15,081 bases of DNA from Ochromonadaceae sp. CCMP2298 (taxonomy: Eukaryota > Sar > Synurophyceae > Ochromonadales > Ochromonadaceae): contig MU634155.1 in assembly GCA_026770595.1 (NCBI GenBank), forward strand, positions 1 to 15,081, in the 5' to 3' direction. Made by a program: the position numbers and the translations under genes. How positions within the stretch are numbered: the first letter of the stretch is position 1; each line of letters begins with the position of its first letter. The notes beneath the pieces were generated by a model that ran no database searches, was not told the origin of the DNA, and worked only from the letters and a program-made list of their open reading frames with translations. Shown one piece after another: positions 1 to 8,361 of the stretch.

Positions 1-501
1 TCAAGGATCGGCAGATCTTTGAAGTGCATTCGAGGATCAGCAACGCTTCTTATTGTTTATCCCGCCATCCGCCCCTTACTTCCCCCTAATTTAACGGGGT
101 TCTAAATGGGGGTTTCAACTCATATATAGGGGTTTTTCCCCATTTAGTTCCCTAGAAAGGGTTAATTTAGTATGGGGGTGATAACACTTACTATTCCTAA
201 CTTCGGTTTCGATAGTGAGAAGAGATGTGTTCTCCCCCACCTTTTCAAACTTTCCAAACAGTGTTTGTTCAACACTCCTTTTTTGGGAGTGGGGGTTTTA
301 AAGAGGTGTGTCTGTTTTGTTTCGTATCCTATCTCTCCGATTTTCGATGAAGACTGTGTGGTTAATGTTGGGCTTCATCGAAAACGGTTTCTCTTTCCGG
401 ACTCCCCTTTTTGCCGAGGAAAATGGAATTCCTTGCTTCCCGGGATGGTTGAAGCAAGGCCATTATCGCTGCCGCCTATCCATTATTTCCCTGGTGTTGA
501 T
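1..501. other. Upstream intergenic region, no supported gene
   Basis: This stretch is AT-richer than the coding blocks and has many G-runs, C-runs and T-runs. A reading frame is open from 172 into the F-box gene, but its first 110 codons do not look like the rest of the protein: they lack leucine-rich or F-box character and are rich in Phe, Val and Cys. I treat it as probable 5' flank or UTR. A short inverted repeat lies at 102-147. I saw no RNA gene. Confidence 0.5.
102..147. repeat. Perfect 10-bp inverted repeat with 26-nt spacer
   Basis: The sequence ctaaatgggg at 102-111 is matched by its exact reverse complement ccccatttag at 138-147. Inside the spacer edge, ggggtttttcccc (129-141) is a second, smaller inverted repeat sharing the same right arm. 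The two right arms overlap, so only one hairpin can form at a time. It may be a structural or regulatory element upstream of the F-box gene, or a remnant of a small mobile element. The function is unknown. Confidence 0.6.
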
Positions 502-2025
502 ATGGCCGCCCAATCAGCAATGGCACTGAATATGGAGGCCTCTCTTTCCTCGCTCTCTTCCGACATGCTGATCTTGATATCGCAATATCTACACATCGAA
601 GAGCTGGGCCCCTTCGATACAGCCATCAACAACAAGCAGCTGCGGGCCAAGTTTCTCATTGGCGTATCGAATGACACTTATCACTTCCCTGGTATCAGCT
701 GCTACCGGTATGACGGGATTTTTAGTGGCAGCGCCTCGTGGCAGCAAAATTTTGCTGAGTGGCTCGTGCTGCGTCGGTTGTTCGTGAAATCGATTAGATT
801 CGACGGTGAAACAACGGCGTCGGTGCGGTTAATCTACGACACTTTCACAGGTCTAGAATCGCTCACGATCGTGGGAAAGGCGGATTTCCCCGTGGACCTT
901 GCCGTGAGGAACGCGCAGACTCTCCGTTCGCTTGTACTCAAAGAGCAGGGCAAGGAGGGCGAGATGCGCGGCTTGTTCGGCAGTATGCGGAGGTTACAAA
1001 CCGAGGGAATATCGTTGACGAAGCTGACGTTCAACGACTGCCATTTCGGGGATGAGGTTGTGGACGTGGGCAACGATGCTTTATCTGAATTGACAATCGA
1101 TCAATGCTGCAGTGGCAGGTACCACACTCCCGGTATCTCCACCTTCGGTTGCACGCACTTGGTATGGGATATAGTGCAAAAATGCCCCAATCTGGAGAGA
1201 TTTACTTGCATTGACCAGCAGACATTTGCGACAATGGAAACCGGCGAAGGAGAGTATGATGAAGTGGCAGAGGACGCGATTTTGACTGGCTCGGAGGTCA
1301 CCATGTCCGATGCGGATCTCTGCGCGCTGGCGAAGTTCTGTCCCGATCTTGAGACCCTGTACATCAACTCATATGATACCAGAATAACCGAGAAATCCAT
1401 CATCTATCTGGCGATGCGCGGCACCCAGCTGAGGGAACTGGGGCTGTACCTGAAGAGAGATAAGGCGCTTACGGACGCTGCGATCATCGCAATAGCCAAC
1501 ATGGCCCACCTAAAAGTGCTGGAGGTGGGCACTCTGGAGCTGAAGAACCCGCTCACCCTGCGCTGCATCGCGCACCAGTGCCCACATTTAAAGAGTCTCT
1601 CTCTGCACACGAGCAACGTGACCGAGGCCGAGTTGGTTTACTTCGCGCAGCACGGGCAGCTCGACAGGCTAGCGGTTGGAAAGCAACAGTTAAATTTCCC
1701 GGGTAAATCGATACGTACAGATCACCACTCTTATCGACCGGGGTACCTGCCTGTGCTGGATGCGGGCGACATCGAGGCTCTGGAGGCTGCCCAGCGTACG
1801 TGGCTGCTGACTGCTGAACAGCATTGGCTGCATCTGCCTGCTGGCGAAAACACCGAGGAGAAGCTCAAGGCAGCCGACCCCCACCTCACGGTTCTCTGGA
1901 TGTCGGCCAGCAGGTCTGAGTACCATTTAAGTGTCGACCTTGGTGACGCCCGCGTGCCTAGGCTGTTTACGAACATTAGCAGTGAATGGTCTGACTATAC
2001 AGCACATCTTGTCTCCTTCCCATGA
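502..2025 (+). CDS. F-box/leucine-rich-repeat protein
   Basis: The protein is 507 residues from the chosen ATG. An F-box-like segment lies near residues 13-50 (LSSDMLILISQYLHIEELG, then a conserved-looking DTAINNKQLR). Leucine-rich repeats of the cysteine-containing kind follow, with repeats of the type LCALAKFCPDLETLYI and LRCIAHQCPHLKSLSL at about residues 270-400. Proteins of this architecture usually bind SKP1 through the F-box and present substrates to a cullin-RING ubiquitin ligase; that role is inferred from the family. The frame stays open upstream to an ATG at 172, but the extra 110 residues look unrelated, so I chose the ATG at 502 (alternatives 520 and 532), just before the F-box. 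The stop is at 2025. The gene converges on the TIM50 gene. No intron is needed. Confidence in the family is high; confidence in the exact start is moderate. Confidence 0.8.
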   Translation: MAAQSAMALNMEASLSSLSSDMLILISQYLHIEELGPFDTAINNKQLRAKFLIGVSNDTYHFPGISCYRYDGIFSGSASWQQNFAEWLVLRRLFVKSIRFDGETTASVRLIYDTFTGLESLTIVGKADFPVDLAVRNAQTLRSLVLKEQGKEGEMRGLFGSMRRLQTEGISLTKLTFNDCHFGDEVVDVGNDALSELTIDQCCSGRYHTPGISTFGCTHLVWDIVQKCPNLERFTCIDQQTFATMETGEGEYDEVAEDAILTGSEVTMSDADLCALAKFCPDLETLYINSYDTRITEKSIIYLAMRGTQLRELGLYLKRDKALTDAAIIAIANMAHLKVLEVGTLELKNPLTLRCIAHQCPHLKSLSLHTSNVTEAELVYFAQHGQLDRLAVGKQQLNFPGKSIRTDHHSYRPGYLPVLDAGDIEALEAAQRTWLLTAEQHWLHLPAGENTEEKLKAADPHLTVLWMSASRSEYHLSVDLGDARVPRLFTNISSEWSDYTAHLVSFP

Positions 2026-2541
2026 CGCAGTGAATGGCATGAACTAGTAAAGTAGTACCTACTACGACCTAGTATTGTAGTACCTGCCAGGCAGAGAACT
2101 ATACCGGGGTTGCTGGAGCCTCTCTTCCGTGCCCTTGTACGCTGCGTAGTGCACATTCAGCACTGTACACTGTACACTGTGGTCCCTGCCACCTACACTC
2201 TACACCCTGCCGCTGGTACAGTTAGTTCGAGTGTCGTTTCTGTAACTTCCCTTAACTTGAGAGTCGATCGGTCGATCCGTCGATACGCTGTTGGGGTCGA
2301 GCAGTGGGCGTACGATACTATGCTCTACGAAACTGCGAATCCAGGCTACTGTGACTATGTGAAACTGGCTCTAAGAAGGGCTTTGGGTCGAGACAGTATA
2401 CTATTGGCTTTACACTAGGTAGGGAATGTTTATACCGTCTGGGGCTAGGATATAGGATGAGTGGGGTCAAGTGGGGTGCAAATAAGTTGCGAGTACCCAC
2501 AGTGTGGGGGGTAAAGTGAACTAAAAGTGAACTAAAGTAAG
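2026..2541. other. Convergent intergenic region, short repeats only
   Basis: This spacer separates the 3' ends of the F-box gene (+) and the TIM50 gene (-). It contains several short repeats: gtagtacct twice near 2050-2085, a cactgta tandem at about 2161-2180, three 8-bp units of the form gtcgatNN at 2263-2286, and a repeated aaagtgaacta near 2515-2535. A 102-codon open frame at 2110-2418 has no recognisable protein features, so I do not call it. It probably carries the 3' UTRs and polyadenylation sites of both genes. Confidence 0.55.
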
Positions 2542-3876
2542 CTAAGCCTTCTTCTGCTTGGCTTCTTGCCTCTTGATGAAGATCTCCTGCATCTTCTGCT
2601 GCCTAATCGTCCCCTCCTCATCCTTGGCTTTCTGCGACTCCTGCACCCAGTTCAGCACCATGCCGGGCTTCTTGGTGGAGGAGGGCTTGGCCTTGGACTT
2701 GTTGAAAAAGTTGCTGCTGAGATCGCTGCTGCCCTTCACCGCATTCATCGCAGACACTGGGGACTCCTTGCCCCCCACGATGTCCGAGGGAGAGAGTACG
2801 GCCGACTTAATCTCGTACCCATCCTCCTCCTGCTTGACTCCGCGGATGAGCCGGCCCAGGCCTCTGTTGCGCTTGCTAGACTCTGCGGCCTTTTTCTCCC
2901 GCAGACGCATGCGGTACTCAGCCACCGCCTCCTCTGCGTCATTAGTGCCCAGGTCCTCCAATGTGTTGCGGAAGTCGGTGGCCCCGTCGTGCACGAACGC
3001 CTGCAGTAAAGGGATGAGGTTCTCCAGCACGCGGTCGTGCTTGTTGTTCACGTCTGTGAAGGGCGGCACCAGCAACGTGTTGCGCGGGAACAGCTGCGAG
3101 GACTCCTCGCTGTCGTCTAGCAAAATAATGCGACTAATGTCGCGGTTCATGAAATCCAGACGCTTGAGCATTAGTTGGCCGCGCGCCTCTGCAGAGTTGG
3201 ATCCCAGTGTGTGCGCGATTCTCTCCGGGTCGATGGCCAGCATGATCTCCTGCACCACGCCCATGTCGTTCTCGCTGAAGATCACGATCTCGTAGTACTG
3301 CGACAGCGCTTTCAGAAACTTCTCCACGCCGGGGCGCTTCACGTGCCGCCAGCCGTACTGCGAATCGTACGTACTGGCCATCAGGGTCCTCTCGAGGTCC
3401 AGCACCAGCAGGGGCGGGCAGGGGGTTCCAGGGGGGATGTTCGCGTAGCATGGGGCGGTGGGCCAGTCGGGCAGCAGCTTGTCCGACGAGGCGTAGAAGA
3501 TCGAGTCCATGTGCCCTAAGGTGTTGTCGTAAAGCAGCTTGCCCACCTTCTGGAGCAACGAGCCGTGGTAGGCCTGCGCCAGGCTGCCCTTGGGGTTGGA
3601 GCTGATGTCGTTGATCAGGTAGCCGGACACGCCCAGCACACCAAGACAGCTAACCATCACAGCAGTTAACATATATGTCTCCTTCTTGCCCGCCTTGCCC
3701 ACAGTGCTGGCCTCTTTCATGAGCTTGGCGCGCGCTGCTTTTCCCTTATCCTCCGTGGAGAGCATGCGGCCCCGGCTCTGCCGCTGCAGTCCGCCCACGC
3801 TCTTCGTCACAGAGGGGAAGGCGTTAAAAACTCTCCTCGCATTGCCGCCAAATTTACCGAGAGCGAAGCGCAGCAT
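2542..3876 (-). CDS. TIM50: TIM50-like subunit of the mitochondrial inner-membrane translocase
   Basis: The protein is 444 residues and intronless. In the family, TIM50 is the TIM23-complex receptor that takes presequence proteins from the outer-membrane TOM complex. Residues 1-40 are rich in Arg, Lys, Ser and Phe with no acidic residue, fitting a mitochondrial presequence. One membrane helix lies at about 68-88, and an FCP1/NLI-interacting-factor (HAD phosphatase-like) domain at about 152-300 faces the intermembrane space. Diagnostic stretches are YGWRHVKRPGVEKFL (174-188), LSQYYEIVIFSEN (191-203) and MNRDISRIILLDD (243-255). The HAD signature DxDx is degenerate: D160-L-E162-R, with Glu at the second Asp, as expected because TIM50 is not a working phosphatase. 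A Lys/Glu-rich C-terminal tail of about 140 residues follows the domain and ends in Lys-Ala. The ATG at 3876 is the only good start. The gene is convergent with the F-box gene and divergent from the gene at 4483. Confidence 0.9.
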   Translation of the reverse strand: MLRFALGKFGGNARRVFNAFPSVTKSVGGLQRQSRGRMLSTEDKGKAARAKLMKEASTVGKAGKKETYMLTAVMVSCLGVLGVSGYLINDISSNPKGSLAQAYHGSLLQKVGKLLYDNTLGHMDSIFYASSDKLLPDWPTAPCYANIPPGTPCPPLLVLDLERTLMASTYDSQYGWRHVKRPGVEKFLKALSQYYEIVIFSENDMGVVQEIMLAIDPERIAHTLGSNSAEARGQLMLKRLDFMNRDISRIILLDDSEESSQLFPRNTLLVPPFTDVNNKHDRVLENLIPLLQAFVHDGATDFRNTLEDLGTNDAEEAVAEYRMRLREKKAAESSKRNRGLGRLIRGVKQEEDGYEIKSAVLSPSDIVGGKESPVSAMNAVKGSSDLSSNFFNKSKAKPSSTKKPGMVLNWVQESQKAKDEEGTIRQQKMQEIFIKRQEAKQKKA

Positions 3877-4482
3877 GGTTGCCGGTTGGCTGATTATCTC
3901 CAGAGCAGAGCAGTTCTGTTCTCAAGGAGGAGCGAGGCGTCTCCGATGGGAAACTCCGCCACGAGGAAAGAAGACGTCTCCACACGGCTGGATGAGTAGC
4001 TTCAGCGAGGGGCTCAGTCGTGATTGTGACCCGGTGAGAATCTCTGATTCCCTCCAGAACTGCAGAATGGGAAGGCCCTTCACTAGGCAAGACCTCTGAG
4101 GAGAGGCTCTTTTGCTCTATTTCTGTTTTGCCAGAACCCCACAAAAATATCAACAACCGATCACAGATCCCTCAACAGCTCAACATATGAGGTGGGTTTA
4201 TTTAAATTTCTTGCCAAGTCCTTGGCCCAAGGACCATCAAAATCTCGCATGCGAAGTCGGTGCTGCCGACTGCAGCATCAGCACTCTGAATTGCTCAGTG
4301 CCTGGCCACATCAGGACTCTGGGGCAATCTCAAGAAGAGCACTGCGCTGCGTGTGCACCGGAGGAGTATCAAGAGCACTCGGTCGGCAAGGAATGAGCTT
4401 CTTGCCAGGCAGGGACAGATCTTGAATCGGCAATCCACGGATACTGGCATAGCTGAGCTGAGTTTCAATACCTGCACCGCTG
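3877..4482. promoter_or_regulatory. Divergent intergenic region between TIM50 and the RD-rich gene
   Basis: These 606 bp separate the start codons of two divergently transcribed genes and so must hold both 5' UTRs and promoters. A TATA-like AT tract, tttatttaaattt, lies at 4197-4209 about 275 bp before the plus-strand ATG. A direct repeat of the form caagagcac/caagaagagcac is seen near 4330-4380. An in-frame TGA at 4459-4461 upstream of the ATG at 4483 supports that start. Open frames here (for example 4112-4396) show no protein family features. Confidence 0.5.
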
Positions 4483-7400
4483 ATGGATTCGCAATATTCT
4501 GAAGGGTAAGAGAAGCATATGGGTGGGGGACCGTGTGCCTAGGGCTGCCACTGCTGCAGTGCGTCCCTGCTTGCTTGCTTCGCGCCTGCTTGCTCGTCTC
4601 TTCCCTCCTTCCTTGCATCTCGCATCTCGCATCTGCACCGCATCTTACAGCTCGTGTCGTGTTGTATCTCATAATGCTCTTTCTATTTGCAGGGCCAGTG
4701 GGAGGAAGCGCCAGAAGGTGGAGGGCGCGGGGGGCATGGGAGGGCCTGGGGCTGGCGGGGGCTGGCGCGGAGAGGATAGGGAGTTTGGCAGGGGGACAGA
4801 GCGGATGCAGGGGATGCAGGGCATGCAAGGGATGCAAGGGATGCAGGGGATGGGCATGCAGGGAGCAGGCTTCCGGGAGGGCAGGGGGGGGAGGGATCTG
4901 TCCAGGGACCCTAGAGACATCCGGGACCCCAGAGAGGCCAGAGATGCCAGAGAGGGTTACTCTTACGGCTGGGAGGGCTTCGGGAGTGCTCCCGGGTCCG
5001 GGTACAGAGATAGAGACAGGAGCGTGGGGTACGAGCAGGGGCAGGGACGGGGGCAGGGACAGGGGCAGGGGCCTGGGTTTGACCTGAGGGACCCCAGAGA
5101 CCCCAGACTTTCTCGCGATCCTAGAGAAATGAGAGAGGGGGGGGGCAGGGAGGGCCGCGCAACCACCCCCCGAGTGCGGGAGCAAGGCATAAGAGAGCAA
5201 GGGATGCGGGAGCATGGGATGAGAGAGCAAGGCATAAGAGAGCAGGGAATGCGGGAGCACGGCATGAGGGACGGGAACTTCCCTGGCGGCTGGTACAGCG
5301 AGGGGGCGTGGGGGCCAGAGGGAGGGCGGTTCCGTGAGTCGCCCAGAGACGCCAGAGACTCGTCCCCCCGGCACTTCCCCTTCCCGCAGTACGCAGATGG
5401 CAGGGGCTCGCCGCGCTTCCCGGAATCCGGCAGGGACCCGAGAGAAATTAGGGACTTTAGGGACCACCAGCTGGGCGGTTACAGGCCCCAGGGTCCCCGG
5501 GGACAGATGGGGCCCCATAGCTCGCAAGCTCATGGCTCCGCGGGCCCCGGCATGGGTATGGGTATGGGCATGGGCATGGGTACGGGTATGGGTATGGGTA
5601 TGGGCCCCCACGGTATGCATGGTAACGGCCACATGCCTGGTATGCATGGTAACGCGCTGGGGCGCTTCGGCGGCACCCTGCGCTCGCGCATGTATAGTTT
5701 CGGGCACAAGGCGGGCAGGGAGATCAGCAGCCCGGTCAAGACCCGCGCGAGAGAGGGGGAGGGAGGCGAGGGGGCTGGGACTGGGACCTTGGTTGCTGGG
5801 GCTGGGGTCGGGGGCACGCCGCAGAAGCGCCCCCCTGTGCCGGAGAGGCCCAAGAGCAGGGTGGTGACGGACGCGCAGGTGCAGGAGCTGCTGTCTCTGC
5901 GCGTGTGTCTGCTGGACTTCCACCTGATGGCTGCACTTTCCTCCCTGGACATGGCCCCCGACCCCGCACTACGCTCTGCTCTGACAGAGAGAGGTGTGGC
6001 GGAGAGAAAGGCGGCGGAGGCGGCGGAGGCGAAGGTGCGGGCGAGAGAGGCGGAGGCGGAGGCGGTCAAGGCGAGGGCGGTTGAGCAGCTGCAGGCGCAG
6101 CAGCGGCAGCAGCAAATGGCGCAGCAGCGAGAGCAGCAGGCGCAGCAGCAGTGGCAGCAGCGGGAGCAGCGGCAGTTACAGATGGAACAGCAGCGGCAGC
6201 AGAGGGAGCAGCGACAGCAGCAGATGGGACAGCAGCGGCAGCAGCACATGGAGCAGCAGCGGCAGCAAATGGAGCAGCAGCGGCAACAGAGGGAGCAGCA
6301 GCGGCAGCAGAGGGAGCAGCGGGGGGCAGTGGAGGGACGGGGGGCTGCACTAACGGGCTTCAGACAGCTAGACAGGCAAATGCAGATGCAGATGCAGGGA
6401 CATAGGCAGAGACAGATGCAGGGGCAGATGCAGATGCAGGGACAGGGGCAGAGGCAGATGCAAGGACAGATGCAGGGGCAGGGGCAGGGACATGCGATGG
6501 CTGTGGACCGCGCAGCCTCCCCACATATGGGTGCAGGTATGGGTGCAAGTGCGGGCGGGGGCTTAGGTGACATAGGGGCAGGGGCGGGGACGGGGTCAGG
6601 GACGGGGGCAGGTGTGCGGGCAGTGTCAGAGCGGGTGGAGAGGTCCGAGAGACTGGCGGCCGAGAGGGCCACCTCTGCTTCTGCCTCTGACCCCCCCTCT
6701 GCCCCTGCCCCTTCCTCTGCTCCTGCCTCTGCTCAAGGCGACTTAGCCAGGGACTCAGCGGCGGGGGCGGGGGCAGACGAGGGGGTTGGTGGGAGTGGAG
6801 GCAAGCCCAGGGCAGACAGCAGGAGCAGAGAGGGCAGGGACAGCAGGAGCAGAGATGGCAGAGACAGCAGGAGCAGGGAGGGCAGGGACGGTAGGGAGGG
6901 CAGGGAGGAGAGGGACATGAGGTTTGCACAGGGGCACGGGCAGGCAGCGCCACTTATGCACCGCGGCTACTCAGGCCAGGGCATGGGGGGCATGGGGGGT
7001 ATGGGGCAGGGACACATGTCTGGCGGTGGGGGGGGGTACTTTGACGGCCCCAGAGACCCCAGGGATATGAGGGATATGAGGGATATGAGGGATATGAGGG
7101 ATATGAGGGATATGAGGGATATGAGGGATGCAAGAGACTTCAGAGACGTCAGCAGAGACCCCAGAGAAATTAGGGACCCGAGAGAAATCAGGGACCCCAG
7201 AGACCGGCTCTTCCGGCAGCAGTCGGGCGGGTCACAGGGGTCCAGGGGCGGATTTGAGTATCCACCCGCGCCCCCGTCCAGCCGCCAGACCAGCGGCGCC
7301 TACACCCCACGGGAGAGGGATGGGGATGGGAGGGAGAGGGGGGGGGAGAGGGAAGGTATGAGAGACAGAGAGATGGGGAGGGAGATGAGGGAGTATGGAC

Positions 7401-7978
7401 CTGGGCCTGGGTACGGCGCGCATGGGAATTACCCCCAGAGGACTCGCAGCAGGTCCCCGGGGATTCGTGCGGGTGGGCCGGGGGCTGGGCCGATGGGGAT
7501 GAGAATGGGAATGGGCGGAGGCAATGGTATGGGGAATAGTATGGGTATGGGAGGTATGGGAGGTATGGGAGGTATGGGGGGCATGGGTGCTCCGGGGGGG
7601 ATGCCTGTGCGCAGAGCGTTCTCTTCAGGCTACGGCCAGCAGGGGCAGGGGCAGGGGCAAGGGATGGGGCAGCGGATGGGGCAGGGCGGGGAGCGAGACA
7701 TGGGTGCCAGGGGGCGACAGGCGCAGGGACAGGCGCAGGGACAGGCGCAGGGGCAGGAGAGGGACAGGGGCGCTCCCAACAGTGCTTCCCACGGGGTCTC
7801 TGAGGGCATCCCAGCCGCCAGCCCCTTTAGTCGCACAGGTGCCAGGGAAAGCAGGGACAGGGACAGGCCCTCCCTCAGCCCACCGGTCGCGGGAAGCCCG
7901 CCCCAGCTACAGGCGCAGGCCGCGCGCGCGATCCCTGGGATCACATCTCCGGAGGTGCCTCTGCGCACACCAAGGTGA
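4483..7978 (+). CDS. Large low-complexity RD/RE-, GM- and Gln-rich protein, function unknown
   Basis: I model two exons, 4483-4505 and 4693-7978, giving 1102 residues. Exon 1 encodes MDSQYSEG; the phase-2 splice joins it to ASGRKRQKVEG, a basic patch that could be a nuclear localisation signal. In order there are MQG repeats (about 46-60), Arg-Asp/Arg-Glu stretches mixed with Gly, a five-residue REQGM/REHGM repeat (170-199), a Gly-Met run (about 295-315), a more ordinary segment rich in Ala, Leu and Glu (about 390-470), a Gln-rich probable coiled coil (about 473-555), further RDSRSREG-type stretches, seven RDM units (798-818) and an SR-like RTRSRSPG near 924. Dense RD/RE/RS dipeptides occur in splicing and transcription-elongation proteins, so a nuclear RNA-related or phase-separating role is possible, but no catalytic or RNA-binding domain is visible. 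Unspliced, the frame has no ATG start. Confidence 0.75.
4506..4692 (+). other. Spliceosomal intron in the RD-rich gene
   Basis: The intron is 187 bp, opens with gtaaga and closes with a pyrimidine-rich ttctatttgcag. It splits a glycine codon after its second base (phase 2), and splicing keeps the downstream frame exactly. Reading through instead would put Cys/Ser/Leu-rich sequence unlike the rest of the protein at the N-terminus, starting only from a GTG. Confidence 0.82.
4805..4849 (+). repeat. Tandem 9-bp repeat coding MQG
   Basis: Five near-identical units of the form atgcaRggS are in tandem and in frame, followed by an imperfect sixth. They encode repeated Met-Gln-Gly. The unit differs by one or two bases between copies, which points to recent slippage growth. 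Confidence 0.85.
5177..5266 (+). repeat. Six 15-bp units arranged as two 45-bp units
   Basis: Six in-frame 15-bp units encode REQGI, REQGM, REHGM, REQGI, REQGM, REHGM. The order repeats exactly as a 45-bp higher-order unit. So 15-bp units diverged first, and the trimer was then duplicated. Confidence 0.88.
6085..6330 (+). repeat. Gln-rich CAG-type repeat tract
   Basis: Degenerate cagcagcgg-type triplets encode about 80 residues of Gln with regular Arg, Glu and Met. The pattern suggests a long helix or coiled coil rather than a pure polyglutamine run. CAA, CGG and GAG interruptions would limit slippage. Confidence 0.8.
7061..7123 (+). repeat. Seven identical 9-bp units coding RDM
   Basis: The 9-mer agggatatg is repeated seven times without a mismatch and in frame, followed by agggatgca. 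Perfect identity marks it as the youngest repeat in the gene and likely to vary in copy number between strains. Confidence 0.9.
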
Positions 7979-8361
7979 TCCACGTGCCTATTCATGTGTC
8001 ATATGTCATATATCGTATGTCGTATGTCACGTCGGTTGGTCCGTACCGTTACACTGTAGACGTTTCACGCATATTATGAGAATAGGCATGTAATAGGCGA
8101 GGTAGACCACATACTGTAACTTAATACCCGAGTAATACGATTGACGTTTTTTAATTTAATTGTTTTTCTTGTTAAGCAAGATAAACGGCCTCATGAGTGA
8201 GAGCAAGTACCGTAACTTCCAGTACATTTCCATACATGTAGAGCAGGGCAGGGGCGCTAAACACTACCCTACCGTACACGTATTTTTCAAAAAGTCTACC
8301 AAGCAGTGATCAGTGGTCTGTGATCAGTAATCTCTGATACCGCGCTAGCTACGTAGCTACC
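7979..8361. other. Convergent intergenic region with palindromes
   Basis: This 383-bp spacer lies between two convergent stop codons. It has short tatgtc-type repeats near 8000-8030, two copies of gtgatcagt within 8300-8335, and a perfect 14-bp palindrome at 8346-8359. I saw no RNA gene or open frame worth calling. It should hold the 3' UTRs and polyadenylation sites of both neighbours. Confidence 0.55.
8346..8359. repeat. 14-bp perfect palindrome next to the kinase stop codon
   Basis: The sequence tagctacgtagcta equals its own reverse complement and starts two bases beyond the stop codon of the minus-strand kinase gene. With no loop it would extrude only as a cruciform, so it is more likely a dimeric protein site or chance. 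Confidence 0.5.

Noticed and set aside
2110-2418. 102-codon open frame between the F-box and TIM50 genes
   Set aside because: It is made partly of short tandem repeats, has no recognisable feature, and occupies the expected 3' UTR region.
4295-5923. Minus-strand open frame of 542 codons opposite the RD-rich gene
   Set aside because: Its Pro/Leu/His-rich repeats are the antisense of G-rich tandem repeats, and the other long minus-strand frames here (for example 5530-6672) have the same origin. No domain is seen.
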